The notes under the pieces were generated by a model that was not told where the DNA came from, did not search any database, and saw only the letters and a list, made by a program, of their open reading frames with translations. From contig JASXTE010000016.1 in assembly GCA_030280995.1 (NCBI GenBank), forward strand, positions 21,610,001-21,674,000: a DNA stretch of 64,000 nucleotides, in the 5' to 3' direction. Position numbers and translations under genes: made by a program. Each line of letters starts with the position of its first letter. The stretch's first letter is position 1. The stretch is from Hemileia vastatrix (lineage: Eukaryota > Basidiomycota > Pucciniomycetes > Pucciniales > Zaghouaniaceae). Positions 22,465 through 33,650 of the stretch are shown here, in pieces.

Positions 22465-22873
22465 TATTAAAACTTTATGTTATATTATTAGTTATCAATA
22501 ATTAGTAAAAGCCCCTTGCTGTTATCAAGTATTGTCAATCACCTGTCCCCAGTGATTGATGAGTGGACAGCAAATCGATTTATATGTTAACGATAAATAA
22601 TAATGTAATATAAAGAGATAAGAAAAGAAAATTGCAATCAATCAGTATTTAGTTGAGTAATGAGAAATAGAGATTTGATAGCAAAAGAATAAAAAACTAT
22701 CCAATATATAAGTACTCATATTATCATTATTCACCCTTACATCTTGATCACAAAATAAGTATATATTTCTACACAGAAACGAATTAATCAACGTGCTAAG
22801 CAAATGTAGAAGATGACAGAATATAGCCACTCAATCTGTAGTGTAGTAACTCAGTCAACCGCTTCCTCCAATA
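22465..22873 (-). repeat. Copia 5' LTR
   Basis: 409-bp partner of the 3' LTR. On the minus strand it ends in TTTTAATA, followed by GATTAAAAGTCTGAACGG. A standard TGG-type primer-binding site is not seen there, so the primer may be an internal tRNA part or the site may be mutated. Confidence 0.9.
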
Positions 22874-23229
22874 ACTTGCACTTCCTGACCATTAATTATT
22901 TGTTTAATAATAGCTCAGAAAATTACCTTTTTAACCCTTTTATATACTCAATCCTTTTAAATATTCACCATTATAAAATATATTGGATTTTCCAATCTTA
23001 AAAATAAACTCCAAAAATCGTCTTTTTTATGAAATTTAGTGTCATGCTAATCTTTAGACTGCCACATTCTCCCTCCAATGAACAATGTCCCCATATTTAA
23101 ATTTGCATAATTGATTGAAAACATATTCATCTTCTCCTCATCCTCCTAAACCATCTACCTTAACTAGACCTGTACATTTTAACTTCATTTTATAATCAAT
23201 ATAATCATCAATATTTCATCAAAAGACCT

Positions 23230-23570
23230 TTCTGTCCCATGTAAGCTTTGCGCCAAATAATAGGTTCCTTGTCTGATTTCTAACCCTGGTATTCCTGGAA
23301 CAACTGCCTGTGATATTTTCAGGCTTAAGACAGTCAGGTGTATTTATCTAATCATTCTTTCCAGAACTAACATCTATACTGGACCAGACGCACTTCCTTA
23401 TCCAAATATTCCCAAAAAGAAACTATTGAAAATTCCCACCTTCTTTCAAAATATAAAGGCCAAAACAGCTTCTTCTTTTAAAAATCATAATCCTGAGCTT
23501 TCTTCTCCATCACAAGATCCTCATCCTACTATTCCAGTTTCTAAATTCAGTTTTTCTTAAAATTTATTTC
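23230..23570 (+). pseudogene. Antisense cysteine-cluster gene (locus 2), remnant
   Basis: Read in one frame, with two stops, the plus strand gives C-x2-C-x6-C-x12-C-x2-F-x6 up to a final RC, then a Pro/Ser-rich tail ending PVSKFSFS. The spacing matches the cysteine cluster at 45.65 kb. It lies 165 bp beyond the right end of a minus-strand gypsy 3' LTR, so again it is antisense within a gypsy element. Confidence 0.5.
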
Positions 23571-23849
23571 CTGGCTCAAAAATTTAGTCCTTTATTTTAA
23601 TTTTTATAAATCTCCTACTAATTCCAAATACAACTACTATCTCTTCCAAATCCTATTCTATTGAAATCACCAATACAGATGACTTTGTCCAGGTGCATAA
23701 TGATTACATTAATCATTATCTTAAGTTTCATAGATATCTATATCTTTATTTTTGTGATTATTTGAAGAGTAAAATTTTAACTTATTATCAGGAAACTCCT
23801 ACTAATAATACTGAATATTTGGTGAGGAGAAGAATTTTGATACAAACAC

Positions 23850-23935
23850 CATATAATATTTGAGAGGGACTTTCTAGAAAGTCCTCAACTTGAAGTCAGA
23901 TGGAACTCAGATGGAACTCAGACTGAACTGTGAAT
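23850..23935. repeat. MITE-like terminus with CTAG palindrome
   Basis: ACCATATAATATTTGAG is followed by GGACTTTCTAGAAAGTCC and a TCAGATGGAACTCAG stutter. This is the same layout as the ends of elements 1 and 2 at 13.7-14.5 kb. I could not find its partner end. Confidence 0.5.
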
Positions 23936-23939
23936 GAAA

Positions 23940-24900
23940 ATCAGCTTGAACTCTTATGGAAATATAATTGAATATTTTCTGGTATCATACTGAAAGTGAA
24001 ATTGAAAAATTCTAGCATTTGAATGACATGAATTTTAGAAATTATTCCAAACACTGTACATTTTGAGGCCATATATTTTACTTGGTTTATAAACTACAAT
24101 TCAAGATGGGGCTGAAAAACCATTTGAAATTGTTTATTTTTCAAGTATTTATTTTATTGAAAGTTTTTATTCTTGTAAAATTAATTAAAACATATAAAAA
24201 GCCATAATTAATTTTTTATATTGCATGAAGGATTTTAATCAACTTTTTCAGTTAATTATTTTTAGAAAATTAAGATAAATTGATGGGCTTATAGATAAAA
24301 AATTTAATGTTTTATAATTATTCAAAAAAAATTTAATTTAGGGAAAGTTTAATTGAACATTCAATTAAAGGTGGAAAATAGTATGTAAAGTTCAATTAAT
24401 GATCTATATTTATATATTGAAAGTTATATTAAATATCCATACAAAAAATGATTATTCAAATTCAAATTCATATTTAATATGCTTATGAAAATGTATACAT
24501 GCAAATTCATGTTACAATTAATATACAAAATCATTTTAAATATCCATATAGAAAATTGTACTACACATTCATATGCAAAATTTCTTGAAATGCACATATG
24601 AAGTATCAAATTTCATATACATCTTCAAATTTTTCCTGAAGATGTGTATTGAAGTCTTTATTGAATAAAATTATTAAAATTATTTTTCAGTATTATTTTT
24701 TTGATGTTATATTATGAAATATGTTTGATTTGATTTGATTTGTTTAATATTGATTTAGTTTTCTTCATTGTATTATATAATATTGTATTTTTATTAATTT
24801 TATCATATTTGATTACACTTATTTTATATACTTCATCACATTAAGATACATTAAATTATACTAAATTATCCTTTATTGTATTATATTATATTTTTTTGAT
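23940..24900. other. AT-rich spacer
   Basis: No gene seen. At 24420-24610 there is a loose series of ATCCATA and TTCATAT phrases spaced some 60 bp apart, too degenerate to define a unit. Confidence 0.5.
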
Positions 24901-24905
24901 TATGT

Positions 24906-25040
24906 GTTATATTATATTATATTATATTATATTATATTATATTATATTATATTATATTATATTATATTATATTATATTATATTATATTATATTATATTAT
25001 ATTATATTATATTATATTATATTATATTATATTGTATTAT
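24906..25040. repeat. (ATATT)n microsatellite
   Basis: About 27 near-perfect copies of a 5-bp unit, with one substitution near the right end. Open frames through it are artefacts of the repeat. Confidence 0.95.
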
Positions 25041-25257
25041 ATTATTGTATTTAAATTTAATTTATTTTACTACACTTTATTTAATTCATTTTTATAACAT
25101 CCTACTTAATCTTACTTTATTTTATCTCATATTATCTCACATGTCTTTATCTTTAAGTAGCTTTTTTCATATAATCATTTTTTATTTAGTTATTTTCATT
25201 ATGTTACATTATATTCTATTGAGTCATAATTTATTTTATATTTATGGATGAGGTGGT

Positions 25258-25560
25258 ACAGCCATACAAAAGAATTCAGGTTCCGAAAATTGGCTGGTGA
25301 GCTCAGATGTATGGCTGTATATCAAAATTCAAATGCATAAAATTTGATTGTGAACTTTGACATACAGCTGTTCATCAGAATTCACATATATAAAATTGGC
25401 TTGTAAGCACTTATTTACAGCCATATATCAGATTTCAAATTTTAAAAATTGGATGTTTAACTCTGATTTAAGGCTATAAATGAGAATTCACATGCATAGA
25501 GTTGATCTGTGAAATCTGATGAAAATTTTTACATAAGAGTTCATGCACTCAAAACTTTCT
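25258..25560. repeat. Five tandem ~60-bp units
   Basis: Degenerate units carry ACAGCCATA or its partner TATGGCTGTATATCA, then an AAAATTGG and a GTGAACT-like phrase. CAGCCATA and TATGGCTG are inverted copies, so each unit can pair with the next. Confidence 0.75.
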
Positions 25561-25806
25561 ATTGAATTACGTTTTATATCAACACATCAGCATTGAACAG
25601 CTATTTTTAAAAATTAGAGCACGTTTATTTCCATATAAAACTAAATAATAAAAAATGAGTGAATATAGTAAAATAAAGTGAAATGTAATATGTTGAAATA
25701 TATTTAATAAAATATAAAAATAGGGGGTATCAATGTTCAGGGATCCGCAATTAGGGATCAGGAATTTTTTTTTCCGGGATCAGACATTATTAATTGCGGA
25801 AGATTC

Positions 25807-25836
25807 TTATCCACTAGCCCCGGGGCTAGTGGATAA
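25807..25836. repeat. Perfect 30-bp subterminal palindrome, copy B
   Basis: Half-site TTATCCACTAGCCCC, repeated inverted with no spacer. It lies 85 bp inside the transposase-side end. The equivalent in copy A has two changes, including loss of the central CpG. Confidence 0.85.
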
Positions 25837-26101
25837 GGAATCCACGATAATGCATTATCCCGCCTCTTATACCCCAATTTCCATTCCTAATTCCTGATCC
25901 CAAACTCATCTCATCCATGATGGATTTGCAAGAAAGTCACATGACTCATAATTGCTGATGCCATCCTTAAGTCTTTCCTCACTCTATGCTACTTAATTTT
26001 GGTGGCGAACACTTAAGTTTTTTTTCTATCTACACACCCCAACTGCACATTTGGAAGTGAAATCCCACTTCCCTCATCACATAACCCTTCCACCGGCAAC
26101 A

Positions 26102-27352
26102 ATAAAACACCTCTCTACTAGCACTCCACTATTAATGCCATCACTTTACTTTTAGTTCTCTACTATAAATCTGACTCTGATTTGGAAGATGCTTTAGCTT
26201 ATATGTGTTTTCTTTCCAAAAAGCATTACATCATCACCAGGGGGCCAAATCTTTATCATGATCCCCGATATGATCTGGCCTCCATTCTCAACATTCCTCA
26301 TTTAAACTTCACACAACTTTTTAGAACTTCTCCTGATTCTTTCTTCAAACTTTATCAACTCATCTCCAATCATCCTATCTTCCATAACAATTCTCATAAC
26401 AAACAGCGTAATCCTGCCATCCAACTTGCTGTTGCATTATGTTGCTTTTGCTCAAATGGAAATGGTGCTGCCATAAGACGTTTGGATAATCTCTTTAACA
26501 TAGGATATGGTACCGTGATATTATACACCAAGCGCTGTATGATTGCTATCCTTTCCCTCAAGTCTCAAACTCTTGCTTGGCCAACTCCAGAACAGCGACT
26601 TGAATCCTCTCAAGTAATGCAAGCTGAAGGTTTCCCTGGCTGTATAGGTTTTGTTGATGGCACAACCATCCCTTGAGTCAAAAGCCTGCTCATGATGGCA
26701 ACCATTATTTTGATCGCAAAAAAGGTTTCTTCAAAATCTTCTCCAAGTTCTCATCTTTCACAATCTAACTTTTTATCTTCTTTCTAGATACTCTATTGCC
26801 GTTCAACTTGTATGCGATGTCAACAAAAAATTTATTGCTTTTCACAGTGGCTGCCCTGGATCATTTCATGAATCTTCCGTCTTCCAAAGAATGAGGATTT
26901 CTCAATCCCCTGAATCATACTTTGACGAATCTCAGTACCTCCTTGCAGACTCAGCATATGCAAGTGGAAAGTACATTATACCTCCTTTCCGTGGTGCAAC
27001 TTCAGAAAATGACCCCAAAACTGCCTTTAATTATCACCTTGCACAATCAAGAGTACGAATTGAACATGCTATAGGTATTTTAAAGGGACGATTCTCTAGT
27101 CTTCGGGAGCTCAGAATCCAATTTCAAAAAAAATTGGAGATCAAAACTGAAAATCATTGGATCTTGACTTGCGTAATACTCCACAATATTCTAGCTGATT
27201 TAAAGGATGAGTGGAATGATCTTTATGAAGAAGAGGATCCTGAACCACCACCGGCACTCCCCTCCCTTGATTCAAAAATCATTCAATCAACTGGCATACG
27301 CTCCATTATAATGCGAATTACTCTTCAACATTTCACTTTGCAATGCTTTTAA
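26102..27352 (+). pseudogene. DDE_Tnp_4 (Harbinger-like) transposase, copy B
   Basis: It matches copy A throughout. The start codon of A is ATA here (26102-26104), and there are small indels before residue 30. The frame is open from 26182 to 26676, with the first catalytic Asp in GFVDGT, then a one-base deletion at about 26673 shifts it. A 6-A run near 26727, where A has seven, is a second one-base loss just before a GT-AG intron (about 26733-26787, acceptor TTTCTAG). The frame is open again from 26891 to 27352, with the DSAY Asp and the IEHAIG Glu. Unlike copy A, the CGA codon after the Glu is intact. So A and B are broken by different mutations. Confidence 0.8.
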
Positions 27353-28195
27353 TTTTTAATTTTTATGTTTTCATACTTTCCAAATGTCATCTTTGTGTAC
27401 TTTATTCACTTGGTTTTGTATTTTGGTTTGTTGCATATTCATTTTTTTTTTTGAATTTACGGTGAATATTATTTTTTTGGATGGCTCATTGGTTTTCTTT
27501 CACCAGCTCAACATGAAATCACATATTTTCTGAAATTGCATATTTTGTCAGTGATTTTTTTTTTCATTCATCCCTCATATCCTTTTCCTATTCTCCTCCA
27601 ACATCCCTTAAACAATTTGGTTTCATTCATTTTGTCATCTCATCTCTCCAGGTAAGTCATTTTATTCATTTTTTTTGATTTTTTGATTACTAATTATATT
27701 TTTTTTTGTTTTTTTCTGTTTATTTTAGTTTTTTTATCAAAAATTTTTTTGTAAGTGGTTATTTTGGATTTCAATGGTATAATTAACCTTTTTTTTCTCT
27801 CCCTCTTTACTTTCTTTTTTAGCTCCATCACCCTACTCTTCATCCCTCCTTGGCATGGTCATTATCACCCCTTTCCCTTATTTCACTTTTTTTTGGCTCC
27901 ATTTCATTGAAACACATACATTGCACATTCTTTATGCATTTCACTTACTCCATATTCAATTTCCCCACAATTCCAACATCAATCTTTCTCACTCTATTTT
28001 TCCTACTTTTCAATCAAGGTAAGTTTCATCTCCTTTTTTTCATGCCTATATGATATCTCATTCCTTTTATGAAAAGTTCATACTTAAATATATGTATGAC
28101 TCTTATCTGGATAACAGTGAACTTATAAAACTCCTTTTGATCTCATCTTCATTACCACTTTTCAAGTTTTTGTAAAATTTTGAAAATCAGACTCG

Positions 28196-28512
28196 GAATT
28201 AGGGTTTGGTTTATTCAAATCTAATGTTCTTTTTACTGAAGATTCTCCTGAAGGCTACCTTTCATTTCCTACAAACAAATTTGAATTTGATTCTGTGGTT
28301 GCTGAGATATTGACTGTTAAAGTTGAGCCTTTCTTTTCCCAATTTAAATTTTTATTTCATTTTTTTATGTAACAGATTAGGGTTAGGTTTATTTAAATCA
28401 CATGTCCTTTAACTGAAGATTCTACTAAAGCATATCTTTCATTTCCCTCAAACAGGTTTGAATTAGGTTCAGTGGTTGCTGAGATTTTGACCTTTGAAGT
28501 TGAGCCTTTTTT
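28196..28512 (+). repeat. Direct repeat upstream of the TET-like exon, copy B
   Basis: Two roughly 135-bp copies (about 28196-28330 and 28372-28510) share blocks such as ACTGAAGATTCT, CTTTCATTTCC and GTGGTTGCTGAGAT. The first copy reads openly as ...VLFTEDSPEGYLSFP..., plausibly an exon of the dioxygenase gene; the second has a frame break. I cannot place either against copy A, whose upstream exon (GWRPG) is missing here. Confidence 0.5.
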
Positions 28513-28598
28513 CCAAATTTCACTTGTCTTATTTCACATTTTTATATTGCATATTTAGAGGATAAGGATTCTGAAACTCTTATATGATTATTATCTAG

Positions 28599-29227
28599 GC
28601 ATGTATTTGTTGCTCAAGAATATCACTAAAGCTCAAAAAGATGAAGATTTTCGCTTATGGGACACTCTACCTTCCTTTAACTCTTTTCTTGCTTTTCGAC
28701 TCAAAAAGCTCTGTAATAAAGCATTTGAAGAAAATCATGAACTTGCAACCAAAGTTGGAATACCGAATTGGTGTGACTCGGAATGGGAAGATATCAGCCA
28801 CAAATATCTTTTATTCTCTAATGTTATTATCACTCATTCTGGATTCCACAATAGGATTCATATCGATAGGAATGATGCCAATTTTATTACTTTTGGTATA
28901 TTCTCATATATCAAACTGATTACTGGGCAACCAATACCATCTCCAGCTAAAATCAAAGGACATGGTTTATATTTTCCAGACCACCGGTGCATCATTGATT
29001 TTGGTTTGGGAAATGGTATCATCGAAACTATTTGGAATTCTTCTAAGGATAATCATCAAACGACCAAAGCTCCTCCTGGTTTGGAATCCTGTCAAGATTT
29101 AACACATTTTGGTTGCTCATTTCAAATCAGTCATAAGTTGATTCATAGAATCAATAAGGTAAAGAAAGAAGGTAAAGTTAATCGATTTAAAAAAACTTTA
29201 TTTAGATCCAAAAAGTATGGGGATTAG
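28599..29227 (+). CDS. TET/JBP-like 2OG-Fe(II) dioxygenase, C-terminal exon, copy B
   Basis: An uninterrupted exon follows an acceptor at 28597-28598 (ATCTAG); the first in-frame ATG is at 28601. The 208 residues contain HID at residues 87-89 (28859-28867) and a distal His at residue 152 in NHQTTKAPPG (29054-29056), the expected Fe(II) ligands, in the sequence context (FHNRIHIDRND ... DFGLGNGIIE ... HFGCSFQIS ... HRI) of the fungal TET-like family. Such enzymes oxidise 5-methylcytosine or related bases with 2-oxoglutarate and oxygen. The N-terminal half of the domain (GWRPG exon of copy A) is not found upstream, so the gene may be truncated here or use other exons. In the FGCS block I see THFG, where I recall Arg in relatives; I am unsure of that. 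It is co-directional with the transposase and converges on the Myb-like gene. Confidence 0.7.
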
Positions 29228-29527
29228 AGTTGTCATCGAAAATTTTATATTTTTTCATAAATTTTTAGTAAATATTTTTTATGTATCAATTTCCTCAACT
29301 AAAGTAATGGGCCAACGACCTTGTGTTGTATAACAGGTAATCATGATAACATTTATTTGTTTCATGGGGTTCCTCTTGCCTATACCTGTGGAAAGTCCCA
29401 AACTTTTGTTTCTTGACTTGGTCTGCATTTTGGCTTGAGGAATTGTCACTACTTTAAACTAGGGAAATTGATATATATTAGATATTTATTTAATAATTTA
29501 TGTAATTATATTAAATTTAGATGACTT

Positions 29528-29945
29528 CCACCCCTTACTTCAATAAAATGCAGGGGGGGGTATTGCCAAATTTTCAAATCTGACATGTGAAATTGATGAC
29601 TTAGAAAAATTTTGGTGATACCCACCCCTTGCTTCAATAAAATGCAGGGGAGAGTATTGCTAATTTTTTTAAACAGATATAGAATTTTTTTGACTTGTAA
29701 ATATTTTTGTGATACCCGTTCCTTACTTCAATAAAATCCATGGGGGGTTTTGCCAAAATTTCTTATAAGACTTCTGAAATTCTTGACATGTAAGAATTTT
29801 TGGGATACCGGTAAAATGCAGGGGGTAGTAAAGCCAAATTTTCATGTAAAACTTTCAAGATTCATGACATGAAAGAATTTTTGTGATACCCACCCCTTAC
29901 TTCAAAAAAATCCAGGGGTGGGGGATTGTCAAATTTTCAAAGGAG
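29528..29945. repeat. Tandem repeats with paired GGGTATC boxes, copy B
   Basis: Four degenerate ~110-bp units match those of copy A (6612-7045) in inverse orientation, again between the convergent dioxygenase and Myb-like genes. Confidence 0.7.
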
Positions 29946-30075
29946 ACTTGAAAATTTTATTTAAAAAAAGAATATTTAACATTAAAATACAATATTTCAA
30001 GAAATACAGAAAATAATTGTAAAATTTATGTACAAATAAATATGAACACATGAAGTGTGATAGAAATAAAAGAAA

Positions 30076-31425
30076 CTAGTCAACAAAAAATTTCATTAAT
30101 TGTTCTATTTCTTCAACAGATTTTTTTGCTTTAATGCATTCGATCAAGAAATCTTTCTTTTTAGAACTTTCTTGAAGATCATGCTTATACTTTATCTGTT
30201 CCATCAAGTTTTGATGCTCGAGTGTTTTTTCCTCTTTTTTGGATTTTTCAATACTAAGAGTTAACTCGAACTTCTTCTCCTCCAAATCTTGGATCCGATC
30301 ATCCTTCTGTAAGGAGAGCTCGTACTTCCTCTCTTCCAAATCTTGTACTCTGTCATCCCTCCTTAAAGAGAGCTCGTATTTCTTCTTTTCAAAGCTTAGA
30401 GTCTCTTTAGCAATTTCCACTTGTTCTAGAGTGAGAATAAAAATTAACATAAAGTAGAAGAAAAGCAGAGTAAAGTAATAAGAGGTATGATATCACTTAC
30501 CAGCATCACGTTTCTCTAAAAACTGTTCCATCAAAGAAAAAGGTGTTTGTGATGAAGTATCACTTTTTCGTCTTTTTTGGGAGAGGAAATTTAGACTACT
30601 TGAAGCCCTTCTATTTTTGTTCAACGTAGCATTTTCATCCTCATCATTGTCACTAGCTTCAGACTCAGTTGATTGAGGATCCTGGGTTTGTTCATCAGCC
30701 TTTTAAGAAATAAGAAAAAGATAAGTAAATAAAAAATAGAATTGATAAGATAAAAGAAAAAAGAAACAGACCTGAGTTAGATTTGGTTGGGTTAAATCAA
30801 CTATAGGATCTACAGAAAAGCTATCTAGATATGTCTCATTCAAATGAGGGGAGGCTTGAGTGGAGGAAGAGGATGGGAAAAGATTTGCTTTGACATCATG
30901 TTTGGAGCTAGGATCTTCTCCATCCAACATGTTTACAGGATTAACATCAGCTCGCTCTCCAAAAATTTCATCCATCTCTTTAAATTAAGGACATAAAGAA
31001 TCAAGTTTATCGTCTATGGATTTTATGCCCTTAGTTATATCATTGTCGGTAATCCCAAAACCAGTGGAAGATGAAAGAGCCTTTGCCTTCTTGTATTTTG
31101 CTCGGTAATTCTTGAAGCGTTCAGAAATCTGTTTAGGCAAAAGATCAATCCTTCCCTTGGTCTTATTGTGTAATTCATTTGCCATTAGAAGATAGCCATT
31201 AACTTTTGATGCGGGGGGCCGTCCTACTTTAGTGGCATACTCAGTACCAAAACAAGAATCATAGTTAGATTTGGTTTTCAGCCAGTTGATAAGAATGAGA
31301 TGTTCATCTTTTTTTAATTGAACGGGCTTTGATTTCTCAGCTGAGCGGGGGAAAGAGGAAGTAGTGGGAATTGAAGAACAACTGGGTGATGGCTGCCTTT
31401 GAGAAGATCTAGGATGACGAGGCAT
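30076..31425 (-). pseudogene. Myb/SANT-like coiled-coil transposon protein, copy B
   Basis: Exons on the minus strand: 31425-30772, 30699-30501 and 30425-30076, with GT-AG introns at the same places as copy A. The start MPRHPRSSQ is conserved with A. The first exon holds the proposed DNA-binding module (LINWLKTKSNYDSCFG) and the acidic patch MDEIFGERAD. The last exon is a coiled coil with two 20-residue repeats and an intact C-terminus (KKDFLIECIKAKKSVEEIE). The only clear lesion is TAA at 30985-30987, where copy A has TAC (Tyr), which would end the protein between the DNA-binding part and the coil. In family terms it would help the transposase reach the nucleus and bind the ends. Confidence 0.75.
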
Positions 31426-31699
31426 GTTATTATAAATGAAGATGAAAAGGAGCAGAAACAAGCAGATGAGATAGCGAGATGAAAAGGAGAAGAATCAAAT
31501 AGATGAAATGGGGAGAAATTCTGAGCGGATAGAATGAACAGGATGGGATGAGAATGGAAGTGCGCAGCAAGGTAGAAGGCTGGGATATCCAGAAAGTTGT
31601 CCAAGATGTGGTTATCAAATATTGAGGATAAAAATGTCAGATAAGAGGTGAACATTGACACGTAAAGTGTCTAATAACCCAATTATTAGCAAAAATAAT

Positions 31700-31775
31700 T
31701 GCGGAAGATAATTGGGGTATGCAGATTATTTTCCGCAATTAATTTAATTGCGGATCGGTCAACATTGATACCCCC
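31700..31775 (-). repeat. Terminal inverted repeat and TCCGCAATT boxes, right end of copy B
   Basis: On the minus strand: GGGGGTATCAATGTT, then TCCGCAATTA, its inverse TAATTGCGGA, and a further TCCGCAATTA within 90 bp. The copies alternate in orientation, which suggests repeated protein-binding sites. Confidence 0.75.
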
Positions 31776-31780
31776 TAATA

Positions 31781-32159
31781 TAAAAATAATTAATTTGAAT
31801 AAGTTAAAACATAATATTGCAATATTTCATTATATAGTAGATTATGATAAAATATATTATATCATAATATTTTATTATCTAGTAGAATTTCATAAAAAAA
31901 TCAAAATTACACATAAAAATCAAGAAGATATTTAACTCATCCAGAAAATTCTTGAAAAAAATTACATTCTACTGGAATCATTTTTTTAAATGTAGTTAAA
32001 AGAATGTAAATAGCACAAGGTATTATAGTATATATCATGAATAAAATTATAATTTTTAAAATTTGTTTATGGCATAGTTTAGTCGAATCCAAGTATATTT
32101 TATGAAAAAACTTAGGTCTAATTTCTATAAAGATATTAAAAGGAAGAAAGTTAAATTAT
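31781..32159. other. AT-rich flank, nothing recognised
   Basis: No repeat or gene seen. Confidence 0.5.
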
Positions 32160-33650
32160 CATCCGGAGATTTTCAATGTGCTATATTTGGTGCTAAGTTT
32201 GATGAATAAAATAGTTTAGGGGTGTATTTAGAAGAGAGAATATCAGTTCTAGATGTTCAATCTAGTGTAGTAACAAGGAATCCAAATATAAATGATCCTG
32301 GTAGATTTTAGGAGAATGATGAATCTATATTAAGTCTAGAAAGTGATATGTCATTAGGAAACAGAGATTTGCTTGATGAAGAAATTAAAGAGGTGTAATA
32401 GTGAATGTTTTATCTTTAATAGAATAGTTTTCCAGAAGAGTGTAACAAAGATACATGGAAAAGAGTATAGAAGCAGGCCAGAAGCTATTACATTAAAAAT
32501 GGGAAGGTATAAATAGATCAGTCTTTTATGCTGTAGCTATCTATAGTAAGTAGGGGAAAAAAGGGGAAGATTCTCAAGAAATTATATGAAAATTTAGGAA
32601 ATATGGAAAAATATAAAACTTATTGAAAAGTCAAGGCAGGATTCTGGTGACCTAATATAAAATCTGAGGTTGAAAATTGGGTTAAATATTGTCCAGAATA
32701 TCAGTGCAAGAGTTACAGAAAGCAAAAAGAAAAAAGAAGTGTAACTGGCAAAGATACCATTTTTAGCAGAATCAGCTTAGATGGAGTCCATATAAAAGAG
32801 TGAAATGTTAAGTATATGGTGGTAGCCAGGGATGATTTATCAGGATGGATAGAAGTGGTGCCCTTAGTTAATCTTAAGGTAAATAATGTAGCTGTGTTTT
32901 TGAAGAAGGAGTGGGTATAAAGATATGGGGTGATGAAAATGGTAACTTTGGACTGAGGCACTGAGTATTATGGAGAATTCTAAGAAGTTGTTAAGGGAAT
33001 TGGAACTAAAATCCAAATTTTTACTTTATATTATCTAGAAGCAGAAGGAATGACTCATAAAGATCATCAAGTTATTAAAGATGCACTTTCTATTCTATGT
33101 TGAACTAATGAAGATAAGTAGAAGAGCAATTTACACTTAGAATTGTTTGAAGAAAAGATTTCAAGTAAGAGAACAACATGATTATCCCTTTATGAATTAA
33201 TTTTTTGTCAGAGGGTCATTCTTTCTATTGACCTTGAAAAAGGGTGATTTTTAAAATGTTATTGGGATAATGTGCACTCTACATGGGACTAAATTCTGAC
33301 AAGAATAGTGCAGCTGGAAAAGAAGAGTGAATTCATGGAGAAAGAATATGAAAGAATGATGCATATCCGGAATAAATCATTGTGGTATTGGGATGAGTAC
33401 TGAGTACATAGATTACAAAACCAATTGAAACCAGAAGACTTAGTGTTGTTTTATAACAGAAGCATAGAAATTGAATGGGATTAAAAGTTTTCAGATAGAT
33501 GGAATGGTCTTAATATGATAAGAAAACTAATAACTGGGTGATATTACTTGCTGGAAATATTGGATGGCACTGAATTGAAGTGGAAAGTATGACAATATCA
33601 GGTTAAAATATTCTATCTTATAGGAGTTCCAGTAGCAGGAAAATAGACTC
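32160..33650 (+). pseudogene. Gypsy pol (integrase) remnant on the plus strand
   Basis: From about 32690 the plus strand reads, with about ten stops, as a gypsy integrase: VKYCPEYQCKSY (zinc finger end), GKDTIFSRISLDGVHIKE, ARDDLSGWIE, TLDxGTEYYGEF, EAEGM, then the terminal DRWNG region and KIFYLIG. It is closer to the old element (47.1-48.2 kb) than to the young one. The upstream part 32160-32690 is more decayed. This is the only gypsy fragment in the window on the plus strand. Confidence 0.8.

Larger units (their letters stand above)
17762..22873 (-). mobile_element. Complete but dead Ty1/copia retrotransposon (5.1 kb)
   Basis: LTRs of 409 bp at 17762-18170 and 22465-22873 frame gag, protease, integrase, RT and RNase H on the minus strand, in copia order (integrase before RT). 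Flanks are ATTTG (17757-17761) and ACTTG (22874-22878), a 5-bp target duplication with one change. A purine tract, AAGCAAGGGGTG, precedes the 3' LTR on the minus strand (about 18171-18182). Several stops and frameshifts kill the polyprotein. Confidence 0.9.
17230..23066 (-). mobile_element. Gypsy LTR split by a copia insertion
   Basis: 17230-17761 begins TGTAGAAAGACTCTTACAG and matches the young gypsy LTR (49555 onward), without its GGAGTC repeat block. The match resumes right after the copia element (22874) and ends in GCCACA at 23066, followed by the polypyrimidine CTCCCTCC that also follows the young LTR. So this is a roughly 720-bp 3' LTR of a minus-strand element inserted into the pol of the previous one; its own interior survives only to about 23.85 kb. 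Confidence 0.7.
25723..31775. mobile_element. Harbinger-type DNA transposon, copy B (6.05 kb)
   Basis: Inverted ends GGGGGTATCAATGTT face each other at 25723 and 31775. They are alike for about 30 bases with three mismatches, up to a GATCCGCAATTA box. Gene order is transposase (+), TET-like dioxygenase (+), Myb/SANT-like coiled-coil gene (-): exactly copy A inverted. Flanks are AAATA and TAATA, a 4/5 match. A longer direct repeat, AATATAAAAATA, also abuts the left end and starts one base beyond the right CCCCC. The transposase is frameshifted and the Myb-like gene has one stop, but the dioxygenase catalytic exon is open. Confidence 0.85.

Noticed and set aside
24904..25251. A 115-codon open frame of Ile, Leu and Tyr
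   Set aside because: It is a translation of the ATATT microsatellite.
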